A stretch of DNA of 64,000 nucleotides from assembly GCA_024516035.1 (NCBI GenBank), contig CM044962.1:6066608-6130607 (forward strand), read 5' to 3'. This DNA comes from Bactericera cockerelli (taxonomy: Eukaryota; Arthropoda; Insecta; Hemiptera; Triozidae). Below, piece by piece: positions 9,493 through 18,324 of this stretch. A program made the translations under genes and the position numbers. Every line of letters begins with the position of its first letter. The first letter of the stretch is position 1. Below the pieces are notes generated by a model. The model was not told the DNA's origin and ran no database searches. It saw only the letters and a program-made list of their open reading frames with translations.

Positions 9493-9762
9493 TCACTTCC
9501 TATTGTTGATTAGTCTAGTTAGTTCTTGTTCTTCACATTCATCCAATTGAGTCCACGTCACTTTGACAATTTCAAAATCTCCAGCAGCCAGTTCCAATTT
9601 TTCAAGAATTTTACCTTTTCCAATTTTATAAGCGGTTTTAAACACTAATATATTTGACTCCGGCTTCACTATGTCTTTCGAAGCAATGTTAAAAACTTTT
9701 CTTACTAATAATTCTAATAGTCTATGGTTTTTTAAAATTTTAAGTGTTATGGTGGCACTCAT
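9493..9762 (-). CDS. 89-residue Polinton protein, unknown
   Basis: The product begins MSATITLKILKNHRLLELLVRK and ends EELTRLINNRK-like (CEEQELTRLINNRK). It is compact, with mixed charge and no Cys clusters or membrane segment. Its start lies about 600 bases from the capsid gene, separated by the repeat-bearing spacer. It could be a small DNA-binding or regulatory protein, but nothing in the sequence shows that. Confidence 0.5.
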   Translation of the reverse strand: MSATITLKILKNHRLLELLVRKVFNIASKDIVKPESNILVFKTAYKIGKGKILEKLELAAGDFEIVKVTWTQLDECEEQELTRLINNRK

Positions 9763-10107
9763 TATTTTTTAAAAAACAGCAGGGTTTAATGATTATAATG
9801 TTGTAAAAAATAAATTGTATATATATATATAAAAACAATGTTAAAAGAAATAATTATAACTTAAAAAATAATACAATAATGTTCACAAAATAATTATTCA
9901 CAATATAAAAAAGAAAATGTATCTATATTTATATAAGGTTAGGTTAAAAATTAGAGTTTAACACTTCACCAACTTAAAGAAAAGTGATAATGTTCACTGC
10001 GTCTCTTGTGTTGGAATGAATATGATCATGTACAAGTCCAACTATTTAAACTAAAAATCTTGGAGTGTAGCCATCTGTTGTAATAGTATTTCCTCATATG
10101 AAGCTCG

Positions 10108-10126
10108 GATTCCAGTATGCTAATGA
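10108..10126 (+). repeat. Internal copy of right-terminal 19-mer (TIR-like)
   Basis: GATTCCAGTATGCTAATGA reads rightward here. The exact inverse lies at 15,649-15,667, at the right edge of the Polinton. The orientation is that of a terminal inverted repeat enclosing only the virion genes. Confidence 0.7.
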
Positions 10127-10189
10127 TGCTCATTAACCTTCGAGTTCATTTACTCGCCTGTTTGGTTCGATGGTTGCACATAAGCAGTG

Positions 10190-10352
10190 ATTCCAAAGCA
10201 GTCAGGAAATCGAATATATTTTAATGAGGCAATAAATAAGTTGTTCTCCACATTAGCATTTCTCAGTATCTGATTTGCATAATTCCAAAGCAGTCAGGAA
10301 ATCGAATATATTTTAATGAGGCAATAAACAAGTTGTTCTCTACATTAGCATT
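10190..10352 (+). repeat. Tandem pair of 71-base repeats carrying a membrane-gene fragment
   Basis: Copies at 10,190-10,260 and 10,282-10,352 differ at about two bases. Each starts with the piece shared with the left-edge gene (ATTCCAAAGCAGTCAGGAAA) and ends in ACATTAGCATT. They are not coding in any long frame. Confidence 0.8.
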
Positions 10353-10365
10353 CACATATCCGCGT

Positions 10366-11592
10366 CTACATTATTTTCTGGATTGTGTTGGTTAGTGGGT
10401 AGAGTCTTATAATTGAATCATGAATTATTAATGCATATAAAGTTGTTTTACTTGGAGCATTCTCAGCTAGTTCATATTCAATCCGAATGTCTACTGTAGA
10501 GCTATGTTTCCACAACTCAGACTGTTTTGAACAGTCAAGTACTACAATAGGAGCCTTTGTTAGAAAATCTTTATAGCTCAGATAGGGTTCACTAACTTTT
10601 CCATAGTAACTCTCTTGGAAAGCACAATACATTAAATAGAGAGGAATGTACTTTTTTTGTTCAAAGTCAATATTCAGAGACTCATAGGGGAAACACAGTG
10701 AGTTGAGATAGACTTTTAAATTCTTAAGTTTCACACTGTCAAATTCTGATGGATCCTTTGTCAAGCTGTTGTCCCGATCTGTTTGGAAGCCTAAAACTAT
10801 AAATCTAGCTTTTTCTTGGGCCGTAGTTGTCTTCAAAGTCCAGTTAATCTCTTTACTTGCCGGTAAATTTGGATAGTAATTTAAATTCCATTTTCTAAAA
10901 CTCATATCAATCGGAACATTTCTTTTATATTGTGAGAGTAGCTCTAAACGAATGGGATCACTGACTTGAACATGTGGCACCTTCCATACTACTTTCGTTA
11001 GTTGAACTTTTGCATCAGTTACAGCAGTTGTACCTGTAGAAATAAGAGCATCCTTGGAGCTCTTAGATCTCATTAAAATCAAATCAAGACGTTGGTTTAG
11101 GAGAATTTTATCATAATTTTCAGCGAAACCCAATAGATATTTGAGTTTTATATAACCGCTAAATGTATAGCTTGATGTAATCTCAACTGACTGTCCAGCT
11201 GTCTCATACTTTTTCATTTCATCAGTTGAGTATGATGGATATGCTTTGAGCGTAGATGTTATGCCAACATTTTTAATACAATCTATTTCAACACTATTCA
11301 TTTCCAAGCGAATCTCATCAAATAGGAAGCATAGTCCATTGTTTACAAACTTTATGTTCTTATTAGCATCTAGGTTGCTGCCATCTTCTTTCACAATTTT
11401 TCCTTCAATGTAGATTCCCGATTCACTTACAAGTAGGTATGAACTCTCTTGGTTAATACTGATAATTATATTATCCGTGGCATCCAAACTGACACTGGTA
11501 TATGGACCGTATGAATGTGTTTCATAACGAATTATATTTTCATCATAAGTTACACGATTGTTCACATTCAAAATACTATCTTCCATGTTCAT
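10366..11592 (-). CDS. MCP: Major capsid protein, double jelly roll (hexon-like)
   Basis: This 408-residue product forms the icosahedral shell of Polinton-type virions. The C-terminal half carries features I associate with arthropod Polinton/adintovirus hexons: ARFIVLGFQTDRDN, VYLNSLCFPYESLNIDF, a YxxFxxSYYGK-type segment and the end APIVVLDCSKQ followed by VDIRIEYEL and LIIHDSIIRLYPLTN. Mixed beta-rich composition without membrane segments fits a double jelly roll. It is the first gene of the leftward virion cluster (capsid, penton, protease, PLA2/pX). Length is on the short side but in range for this group. Confidence 0.88.
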   Translation of the reverse strand: MNMEDSILNVNNRVTYDENIIRYETHSYGPYTSVSLDATDNIIISINQESSYLLVSESGIYIEGKIVKEDGSNLDANKNIKFVNNGLCFLFDEIRLEMNSVEIDCIKNVGITSTLKAYPSYSTDEMKKYETAGQSVEITSSYTFSGYIKLKYLLGFAENYDKILLNQRLDLILMRSKSSKDALISTGTTAVTDAKVQLTKVVWKVPHVQVSDPIRLELLSQYKRNVPIDMSFRKWNLNYYPNLPASKEINWTLKTTTAQEKARFIVLGFQTDRDNSLTKDPSEFDSVKLKNLKVYLNSLCFPYESLNIDFEQKKYIPLYLMYCAFQESYYGKVSEPYLSYKDFLTKAPIVVLDCSKQSELWKHSSTVDIRIEYELAENAPSKTTLYALIIHDSIIRLYPLTNTIQKIM

Positions 11593-11768
11593 TTTTGTTT
11601 TACACTATAGCCTAAACTTTTTAATATTTTCACACTTTTTTTTTGTTAGTTTTTTTACTTTTCTTTTATTCTTTTTCTTCTTACTTTTCACTTGTATGTC
11701 ACTTAATGGAATGATCTTAAGTAGAGATGGTGTCTTCTTTTTATTGCTTTTCGTCCGTTTTATTACAA

Positions 11769-12449
11769 TCATATTTTCAAATGTAATTCTAACGATATTT
11801 CTTCACCTTGAAAGTCTATTAAATTATGTCTTTCATCAACAAGCTTCACAATTAATCTGTCGATTTCATCCGTATTGAGGGGTAAATATATAACATTATT
11901 GGGAACTTCTGTGATCCGGAAACCTGGTGGTACATTTAGGAAACATTTGTACAAACAGTTACTGGGCACACCGTCTTGATAGGAACCAGAAACTATATTT
12001 ACATCAATTTGTATAGAATTTATTTTGGAAATTTCCAAGTTTTTTGTTGAAGTCAACATAGTATGGGCTGCGTAATTTTCTTTTGGTAGACCAAGCATAT
12101 CAGCCAGTGAGGACTCCTTGAAATCAACATTATACTTGCACCAAAAAGTACATTTCAAAGTGTTTACATTGGGTTTAATAGCTAATGCATTTTCACCCAA
12201 CTGGGATTTTAAATAATTTTCAATATCAAGTAATTCATATGTTCCTTTGTCTATTACAATGTCAGTCCACTTTTTATTATCATCCTGATATCTGAAAACA
12301 TTATTTGTCTGATCAATGTTTGGAATACTATTGTAAGTTTGGAATTGTGTTAAACCAATCACAGCGTCTGATGTAACTTTTAAAGGAGGAAATATTGAAC
12401 ACACAATTTCAGATTGTCTAGAAGTTATATGAAAAATTCTGCTGGACAT
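11769..12449 (-). CDS. Penton (minor capsid) protein, single jelly roll
   Basis: This 226-residue product should occupy the capsid vertices. Supporting blocks are GLTQFQTYNSIPNI near residue 32, KGTYELLDIENYLKSQL, NVNTLKCTFW, VPPGFRITEVPNNVIYLP and a terminal FQGEEISLELHLKI. The pattern of 'TYNSIPNI', 'GTYE', 'VPPG' and a closing beta strand matches Polinton/adintovirus penton proteins as I know them. It sits 176 bases from the capsid gene and 16 from the protease gene, all leftward. Confidence 0.85.
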   Translation of the reverse strand: MSSRIFHITSRQSEIVCSIFPPLKVTSDAVIGLTQFQTYNSIPNIDQTNNVFRYQDDNKKWTDIVIDKGTYELLDIENYLKSQLGENALAIKPNVNTLKCTFWCKYNVDFKESSLADMLGLPKENYAAHTMLTSTKNLEISKINSIQIDVNIVSGSYQDGVPSNCLYKCFLNVPPGFRITEVPNNVIYLPLNTDEIDRLIVKLVDERHNLIDFQGEEISLELHLKI

Positions 12450-12465
12450 TTTTTTTATTTTTTAT

Positions 12466-12837
12466 TTATTTATTAAACAGTTCAATAGTTTTTTGTACAA
12501 TAAACTTTAAACACAAGTGTCCACAATTGACTGTTCTGTATTGTTGATGTCGCTCATAATTATAGAAAATTTCATAACCTGCAAGATAAGTTCTTATTTC
12601 TACAGGCGGACGCAAGTTGCCAAAACTATCATAATAAAACGCATGCTTATTTTTCTTCAGCATAGCTATCCAATGAGTCCCAGGTCCTGTTGATCTGTCG
12701 AGATTAACAACCATCACTTCATTTTTTCTTGGTTTCGGTGGTAAAAGATCCAAACTGTATATGCCTCGAAAATGTGGAACATTGATTTCACGAACCTTTT
12801 TCAGAATATCACTGTTTGTCAATGCTCTTCGAGGCAA
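12466..12837 (-). CDS. PRO: Adenain-like maturation cysteine protease
   Basis: This 123-residue product cleaves capsid precursors during virion maturation. The catalytic residues line up with adenoviral protease: His55 in GTHWIAML, the acid Asp70 in FYYDSFG, Gln99 and Cys105 in NCGHLCL. The domain is short for the C5/Ulp1-like fold and lacks extensions, as in other Polintons. It is packed between penton (16-base gap) and the PLA2/pX gene (5-base gap), consistent with co-expression. Confidence 0.93.
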   Translation of the reverse strand: MPRRALTNSDILKKVREINVPHFRGIYSLDLLPPKPRKNEVMVVNLDRSTGPGTHWIAMLKKNKHAFYYDSFGNLRPPVEIRTYLAGYEIFYNYERHQQYRTVNCGHLCLKFIVQKTIELFNK

Positions 12838-12842
12838 ATCAT

Positions 12843-13574
12843 TTAGTTTTTTGACAAAACGTTAAAATAGTTTGAGTAGGGTTTTATGTATAATCCTTGT
12901 CCACTCTTAATAGGAGTGACAGCACCCGAAGAACTAGCGGTCTTAAAATCTGCGATTGCTTTTGCAATACCACTTACGCCACCGACAATCGATCCAATAG
13001 CACTTAAACCGGCAAGTATGGGAATAGCAGCTGGTAAAAATCCACCTGACATTGTCCTGGGTATTCTGAGAATTCTCGGTATTTTCTTGTTTATTCTATT
13101 TCCCCGTTTAGCTTTGCGTGCAGCCATCAAAGCATGTTTACTAATCACTTTTAAGTTATCATTTTTACCAGCAGACTTCATTCCCTCTGTAGCAGCTTTA
13201 GATAGTTTCCGAAAAGTAATTGATGTCTTCTTCTTTTTGCGTCGGAGACCAGCGCCTATTTTTCTTTTTACCTTCATAGCGTTAGTGACAAACCAGGCAG
13301 CAGCTTTTTCCGATAGGTTTGAATCTTTGGACAATACTCTTTGCCAGGCCTTATTTTCCAATTCCCGATCGGCTTGTGTGCGATCAGCGATTCTGTTGGC
13401 GTACTTGAGATCGTGTTCTTTGCAGGCTGAATCCAATGGATTGATTCCTTCTTGATCTTTTCGTTGGTCTAATTTTGTTCCTGGTCCACAGAATCTGTAG
13501 GATGGGATGTGAACTTCGAAAGGTAATTTATCAATGACAGTATTTAAAAGACCTTTTCCTCGTCTGCGTACCAT
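12843..13574 (-). CDS. PLA2-domain protein with adenovirus pX/pVI-like tail
   Basis: In 243 residues, the N-terminus carries a parvovirus VP1-type phospholipase A2 core: the calcium loop YRFCGPGT (residues 26-33) and the catalytic ACKEHDLKYA (His54-Asp55). A basic stretch (about 100-172) follows, then a glycine-rich hydrophobic segment SGGFLPAAIPILAG continuing to about residue 210, like the pX/pVI membrane-active segment of adenoviruses. The likely role is membrane disruption during entry; the lipase residues appear intact. It heads the leftward virion cluster and shares a 50-base intergenic region with the packaging ATPase. Confidence 0.9.
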   Translation of the reverse strand: MVRRRGKGLLNTVIDKLPFEVHIPSYRFCGPGTKLDQRKDQEGINPLDSACKEHDLKYANRIADRTQADRELENKAWQRVLSKDSNLSEKAAAWFVTNAMKVKRKIGAGLRRKKKKTSITFRKLSKAATEGMKSAGKNDNLKVISKHALMAARKAKRGNRINKKIPRILRIPRTMSGGFLPAAIPILAGLSAIGSIVGGVSGIAKAIADFKTASSSGAVTPIKSGQGLYIKPYSNYFNVLSKN

Positions 13575-13624
13575 TAATAATAAAGTGATTACTGTGAAAA
13601 CAAGGCTTTATATATATATAGAAA
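13575..13624. promoter_or_regulatory. Bidirectional promoter between PLA2/pX and ATPase genes
   Basis: Only 50 bases separate the two divergent start codons. A TATATATATA tract (about 13,611-13,620) lies just before the rightward ATG. Both genes must initiate from this short region or within each other. Confidence 0.5.
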
Positions 13625-14314
13625 ATGAAAACTGTAAATTGTAAACAAAAATTGAATGTTGAAAACTTTGATTTTGTGAGCGATATGAATGTACATTCAA
13701 AATTAAAAAGACATGGAGATTTTTTTCCAAACAGTGTTCGAGCTTTAATAGTCGGTCCAAGGGGATCTGGCAAAACAAATCTCTTGCTGGCTCTTCTGTT
13801 ACATCCACACGGATTACGGTTTGAAAATGTTTACATTTACTCGAAATCATTTCAACAACCTAAGTACAGATTTCTGGAGAATGTGCTTAAAGGAATCAAA
13901 GAAGTTGAATACAAAGTGTTTACAAACAATGAAGAAGTGATTCCACCATGTGAAACAAAGAAAAATAGTGTTTTTGTAATGGATGACATTGCGTTTGAAA
14001 AGCAAAATAATATTAAACAATATTTTTCTCAAGGTCGACATTTTTTAGTAGATACCATTCTCTTGGCACAAACCTACTCAGCTATCGGTAAACAATTAAT
14101 TCGGGATAATGCAAACTTCCTATGTATCTTTCAACAAGATCCACTAAACTTGAAACATATTTATTTCGATCACGTTTCTGATTTACCTTTCGAAAAGTTT
14201 AAAGAGCTATGTCAGTATTGTTGGAAAGAAAAACATGGTTTCCTTGTGTTGGACAAAGAATCAGATACCGGACGCTATCGTTGTGGTTTGGATAAATATT
14301 TCGTAGATATATAA
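13625..14314 (+). CDS. ATP: Genome-packaging ATPase (FtsK/HerA-type)
   Basis: This 229-residue product pumps DNA into the capsid. Walker A is GPRGSGKT (residues 44-51); Walker B is VFVMDD (116-121). A sensor-like LLAQTYS segment follows about 30 residues later. Length and motif spacing fit the A32-like packaging ATPases of Polintons. It is transcribed away from the leftward virion cluster and followed after 35 bases by the last gene of the element. Confidence 0.95.
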   Translation: MKTVNCKQKLNVENFDFVSDMNVHSKLKRHGDFFPNSVRALIVGPRGSGKTNLLLALLLHPHGLRFENVYIYSKSFQQPKYRFLENVLKGIKEVEYKVFTNNEEVIPPCETKKNSVFVMDDIAFEKQNNIKQYFSQGRHFLVDTILLAQTYSAIGKQLIRDNANFLCIFQQDPLNLKHIYFDHVSDLPFEKFKELCQYCWKEKHGFLVLDKESDTGRYRCGLDKYFVDI

Positions 14315-14349
14315 ACCCTGGTGCTTAACAATTGAGGTTACAATTAGAC

Positions 14350-15513
14350 ATGAGTCTTTCGAAAGAACTAAGTGAGGCTAAAATTTTAGCGAAAAAAATT
14401 AGTGACGCGCAGAAAGACATACGAGAGAAAACGTTATCCCTAAAAATTGGACAAGATGAAAAAACAGGCAATATTAGTGACTTTTTGAAGCCAGTGGTTG
14501 AACCATTAACAAAACTTGTTCAACTTAAAGATAAAAAAGTTGATTTCTTGAGGAAACTGAAAGAAAAACAATCAGCATCACAGTCGGTTTCCATCAAACG
14601 AGAACCAACAACAGCTTCCCTGAGACGTTTACCTTCCCTTTTGAAAAAATTTGAGAGTCCGTCTGGAAGATCTGCTGCTGGAACACCTGAAACAGAATAT
14701 GCAAGTCCACTAGAAAGCTGGAACTTTGATTCAACTGTTCAAACGCCCGAAACAAATTATCCAAGTAGTCCCATTGAATATGATAGAAATTTATTGCAGA
14801 AACAATACAATCAAACGGTCTTTCCTAGTCCAGGCTACTCGTCGTCGTCTCCATTCAGAGAAAAACGTTTCAGTATTTCCATGCCAAACTCACCACAACC
14901 ATCAGCTGATGCTTTACAAAGGGGAAAATTATTGGAACGTAGAAGAGAACTGTCATCATCACTACTACCACCATTTGAAGCAACATCGAGTGAGTGGAAA
15001 GAAGAGATTGAACCTAAAAAAACCTCCTTAATTGATCGGTTTTTACAACGGATACAATCAAATGATTCGATTGAAATTGACAAAGCAACTGGTATAAAAT
15101 CAAAGCAAGGAAAATATTACCTTGGAAAGAAAGAAATTCATTTTTCCAAAATACCCAGCGAACACTTTACTATCGATGGTAAAGTATATCCAGTCACCCA
15201 TGGACTTATGGAACTTTTGTTTCTCAAACAACCAAATCAGGAAAATATTAGCACATTGGATGAACGTAACTATAAAAACATTATAGAGAATACACAGCTG
15301 GATCCTATAACAACAAAAGTAATGCAATATGGAAAAGGAATGATGGTAGAGAGTAATCAAGATAAGGAATATGTATATTTCGACAATCCTAATGAATTGA
15401 TTCAGAGGCTTTTACTTTTGAAAAGATCACAAGCCGCTGGAAATATACTTGCTCATAACAATGAAATTCTTTCTATAGAAGAAGAATTGAGGGAAGCTAA
15501 TATAATTAACTAA
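14350..15513 (+). CDS. Terminal Polinton protein with DUF8207-like C-terminal domain
   Basis: The frame is open from a TTG at 14,332; the first ATG (14,350, MSLSKELSEAKILAKK) gives 387 residues. The N-terminus (to about 85) is helical and Lys-rich. The middle (about 85-230) is disordered, rich in Ser/Pro with repeated ETEYASP/ETNYPSSP motifs. The C-terminal part contains KYYLGKKEIHFSKI, then FTIDGKVYPVTHGLMELLF and NYKNIIENT. That last pattern resembles the uncharacterised DUF8207 domain common in arthropod element proteins; this is recalled, not searched. A virion or DNA-binding role would fit the position beside the ATPase. Confidence 0.75.
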   Translation: MSLSKELSEAKILAKKISDAQKDIREKTLSLKIGQDEKTGNISDFLKPVVEPLTKLVQLKDKKVDFLRKLKEKQSASQSVSIKREPTTASLRRLPSLLKKFESPSGRSAAGTPETEYASPLESWNFDSTVQTPETNYPSSPIEYDRNLLQKQYNQTVFPSPGYSSSSPFREKRFSISMPNSPQPSADALQRGKLLERRRELSSSLLPPFEATSSEWKEEIEPKKTSLIDRFLQRIQSNDSIEIDKATGIKSKQGKYYLGKKEIHFSKIPSEHFTIDGKVYPVTHGLMELLFLKQPNQENISTLDERNYKNIIENTQLDPITTKVMQYGKGMMVESNQDKEYVYFDNPNELIQRLLLLKRSQAAGNILAHNNEILSIEEELREANIIN

Positions 15514-15648
15514 ATAAAAATAATAACCTACACCCAGTATAAATCATCCACCCAGTATGAATACTAATGAGCGTCCAAGCTCCAAGTCTGGTTGCACAGT
15601 GTGAATGAACTCGAACGTCTCGGTTCACCGGCATCAACGTCTCTCACC

Positions 15649-15665
15649 TCATTAGCATACTGGAA

Positions 15666-15667
<2 letters not shown>
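15649..15667 (-). repeat. Putative right terminal sequence of the Polinton
   Basis: This is the exact inverse of 10,108-10,126 and directly abuts the TC microsatellite. No 6-base target duplication can be checked because the left end is outside the window. Confidence 0.55.
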
Positions 15668-15701
<34 letters not shown>

Positions 15702-15830
15702 ACTCTCTTCTCTCTTTCTATCTCTATTTCTCTTTTCTCTCTCTCTCTCTTCTCTCTTTCTATCTCTCTCTCTTTTATCTCTTTCTATCTCTCTTTCTCT
15801 TTCTCTCTCTTCTCTCTTTCTATCTCTAAA
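15668..15830 (+). repeat. TC-rich microsatellite
   Basis: Interrupted (TC)n with TTTCTATCTC variants. It separates the Polinton end from the LINE fragment. The long frames through it are low-complexity artefacts. Confidence 0.95.
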
Positions 15831-15837
15831 AGACATA

Positions 15838-17290
15838 GGAATGAAAAATAGTTTATTTACTAATTACCTGGATGGTAGAACTCAGATAACAAAGATCGGA
15901 CAAACAATGAGTGAAGAAATTTCTATCGAAGACGGCTTGGTGACCGGTGGGATAAATAGCCCAGGATGGTATAATATTTACACTCATGATGTAAAATACC
16001 TAAATCTTCAGAGTAAATTAAAAATGTTCGCGGATGATTCATGCATCATATCGATCCACAAAAGTCTCGAGATTGCAGTAAAGACGGCACAACATGATTT
16101 CATAAAATTACAAAAATATTTTTACAATAATGATATATTCATTAATCAAAGTAAAACGGAGACCGTGGCGATGGGAATATGTGTCTTTTTTGCTGATTTT
16201 AGAAAATTTTGTTGGATTTGGACAAATTTGGGGCGGTACTTACCATTTAAAATTGACTATTTTTATTTTTTATAATGATGGATCATTCTATTAAGTAAAC
16301 ACTTACAACTATTCCATTTCAAAAAGTATTACTAAAAAAATTAGAAAATTCATAGGAAAAGTGTTTATAAATGACAATTTTGCAAAAGTGGGCGGGGCTC
16401 GGGGCGCATCTTCCCGATTTTTTAGAAAAAAATTAATAACAGATTTGGAAGTTTCTCGCCAATAGACAACTTTTTTTCACTATTCCATTAAAAAATAAAA
16501 ATAAAAGTGCGATTTCGCTCCACCCTAATGTACATAACCAATAACTGTCAGTGCCCATATATTGACTTACACTGATAGTTGTAAATATCTCGGGGTTCAT
16601 ATTGACAACTGCTTCAAGATGAAAACTCATGTAAACATGCTCTGTAAAAAAATGAGGATCGTCAATTACCAGCTACGCAAAGGAAATGTCCAGTCGCTCT
16701 CATGTAAAATAAAATCATTGATTTATTATTCACTTGTTGAATCTATCCCGAGATATGGAGTGACGATCTATACCTATGGACCAGCTTACATTTTGGAACC
16801 GTTAAACAGTATACAGAGGAAAATAATAAAATACCTTTTTCATAATAATCGCAACGTGCAAAAGTTCTTAACGCCCGAGCAATTATCAAAACTGGTATTA
16901 CTGACACAAAATTTCAATAACCCGCGATTCAGAAGAAAAATCGAAATAACGTATAAGCTCCGAAAACAAGACTTTATTATGAGTCAAGCGTTTACGAAAT
17001 ATGGGGAACGAGTTTTATCTTATACCATACCAAAATTGCTAAATCAATATTGCGAAAATTTTATAGACGAGGAAAACTTAAATATAGTAAAAGAGAAACT
17101 AAAAAGCTGTACTTTTGGAATAATAGATAATTATTTATCTATTTTTTTCCATTAATACATTTTATTTAATCATTACTTCATGTACATAATATATTAAGCC
17201 ACCTACCTTCGAATTTTTATTCATCAATACAATTTCTTTAATTTATTTAATCATTTTTTCATGTATATAAGCCATTTTTGAATATTCTTA
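15838..17290 (+). mobile_element. 5'-truncated non-LTR retrotransposon (LINE), disrupted
   Basis: The first part (about 15,838-16,180) encodes the end of a reverse transcriptase, including the FADDSCII catalytic motif (xADD) and FINQSKTETV. The second (16,562-17,155) continues with the YTDSCKYLGVHID motif and the thumb-like region up to LNSIQRKIIKYLF. About 380 non-coding bases split them, so the gene is broken. An AT-rich 3' tail with repeated ATTTAATCATT and CATGTA..AAGCC pieces follows. It is truncated at the 5' end, as usual for LINE copies. Confidence 0.85.
16185..16560. mobile_element. Unclassified insertion inside the LINE
   Basis: This stretch interrupts the reverse transcriptase frame. 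It has GC-rich patches (GGGCGGTACTTACC, GTGGGCGGGGCTCGGGGCGC) in AT-rich surroundings. I find no clear inverted ends or target duplication. Confidence 0.4.
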
Positions 17291-17291
17291 C

Positions 17292-17550
17292 TTTTTTTTT
17301 AAGTGGGGTTTAACGTCGCTTTCAACTGCCATGGTCATATCACGACGGGGGTTTTACCCTCCATTCGCAGGAAACTCACAAACCTGCTACTCACATTGAC
17401 CTCACCCAGCCTGAGTGGGGCCGGGAAAAGCCAGCGTCACGAGAATTAGAATTTGAATGGTCACCCATCCAAGTCTTAACCTCGCTGGATGTCGCTTAAC
17501 TTCGGTGTTCTGAAGGGAACCGGTGTATTCAACATGCCATCGACGCTGGC
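17292..17550 (-). mobile_element. 5S rRNA-derived SINE, with 14-base target duplication
   Basis: On the minus strand it begins like 5S rRNA (CGTTGAATACACCGG-like, then GAAGTTAAGC and GATGGGTGACC). It continues through a core with CCCACTCAGGCTGGGTGAG-like sequence and TCCTGCGAATGGAGGG and ends GACGTTAAACCCCACTT plus A-run. TATTCTTACTTTTT flanks both sides (17,283-17,296 and 17,551-17,564), proving retrotransposition. Confidence 0.85.
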
Positions 17551-17699
17551 TATTCTTACTTTTTATTATAATTTAATTTTGTTTTATACTTATTTAGATT
17601 AACTTGAAGAAGAGAACCGTCACCGCAGAAGTTACTTGTTAGCTTAGGTGATGTATCCATGTATGTACCAATTATGTAAAATAAAGTAAACCCATCAAA

Positions 17700-17860
17700 T
17701 TCTATTTCTCTTTCTCTCTCTCTCTCTCTCTCTCTTCTATCTTTCTCTTCTCTCTCTCTCTCACCTCTCTCTGTCACCTCTATTCTCTCTCTCTCTTCTC
17801 TCTAGCTCTCTCTCTTCTCCCTCTCTCTCTATCACTCTTTCTCTCTTCCTCTCTCTGTCT

Positions 17861-17914
<54 letters not shown>

Positions 17915-17930
17915 CTCACTATCACTCTCT
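17700..17930 (+). repeat. TC-rich microsatellite
   Basis: Long (TC)n with TCTTCT and TGTC interruptions. Confidence 0.95.
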
Positions 17931-18002
17931 ATCGGGTGCCAACTTCACGCCGGACCAACATGTACAAAGTTCCAAGTATTTTTTGAACTTGCCCTACAAC
18001 TG

Positions 18003-18211
18003 CATTGCATGGTCATATCACGACGGGGGTGTTACCCTCCATTTGTAGGAAACTCACAAACCTGCTACCCACATTAACCTCACCCAGCCTGGGTTGGGTG
18101 AGATTAATGTGTTAAGCAACATTAAACAACGTTTACCTCGCTAAACGTTGCTTAACCTCGGTGATCCTGAGAGAACTGGTGCATTCAACGCGCCAGCGAC
18201 GCCACGCTGGC
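18003..18211 (-). mobile_element. 5S-derived SINE copy, rearranged
   Basis: Same core as the copy at 17,292. The 5S head shows a local duplication of the AACGTTGCTTAA segment, and the head-core junction is rearranged. Confidence 0.75.
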
Positions 18212-18324
18212 AATTTGGAGTTTAATGTTCCTGAAATATATTATGTTACAACTTGGTGGGTAGCGCTGAATTATAGGACTATACCACCTTAATATACAAT
18301 ATCTTGTACAATTTTTGCCAATAA

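Larger units (their letters stand above)
9763..10365. other. Non-coding spacer between replication and virion modules
   Basis: No gene is supported here. The left half is AT-rich with TA runs (9820-9830). The right half contains a 19-base motif at 10,108-10,126 that recurs inverted at 15,649-15,667. It also has TTCGAGTTCATT at 10,139-10,150, inverted at 15,604-15,615, a fragment matching the left-edge membrane gene (10,158-10,210), and two near-identical 71-base direct repeats. Confidence 0.7.
1..15667. mobile_element. Polinton/Maverick (adintovirus-like) element, left end outside window
   Basis: The block holds the diagnostic Polinton set: retroviral-type integrase with chromodomain, protein-primed PolB, double-jelly-roll major capsid protein, penton, adenain-like cysteine protease, FtsK/HerA-type packaging ATPase and a PLA2/pX-like protein. 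This is the hallmark of Polinton/Maverick elements, also classed as adintoviruses. The right boundary is placed where unique sequence meets a TC microsatellite; the last 19 bases there occur inverted at 10,108-10,126. The left terminal repeat lies before base 1. Integrase and polymerase each show one homopolymer frameshift, so this copy looks recently inactivated, or the assembly has indel errors; the other reading frames are intact. Confidence 0.95.

Noticed and set aside
12886..13455. 189-residue plus-strand frame opposite the PLA2/pX gene
   Set aside because: An antisense shadow of a gene with clear PLA2 and pX-like motifs.
15564..15836. Arg/Glu-rich frame on the minus strand
   Set aside because: Pure TC microsatellite translation. 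The same applies near 28,911-29,225, 52,442-52,774 and 58,247-58,504.
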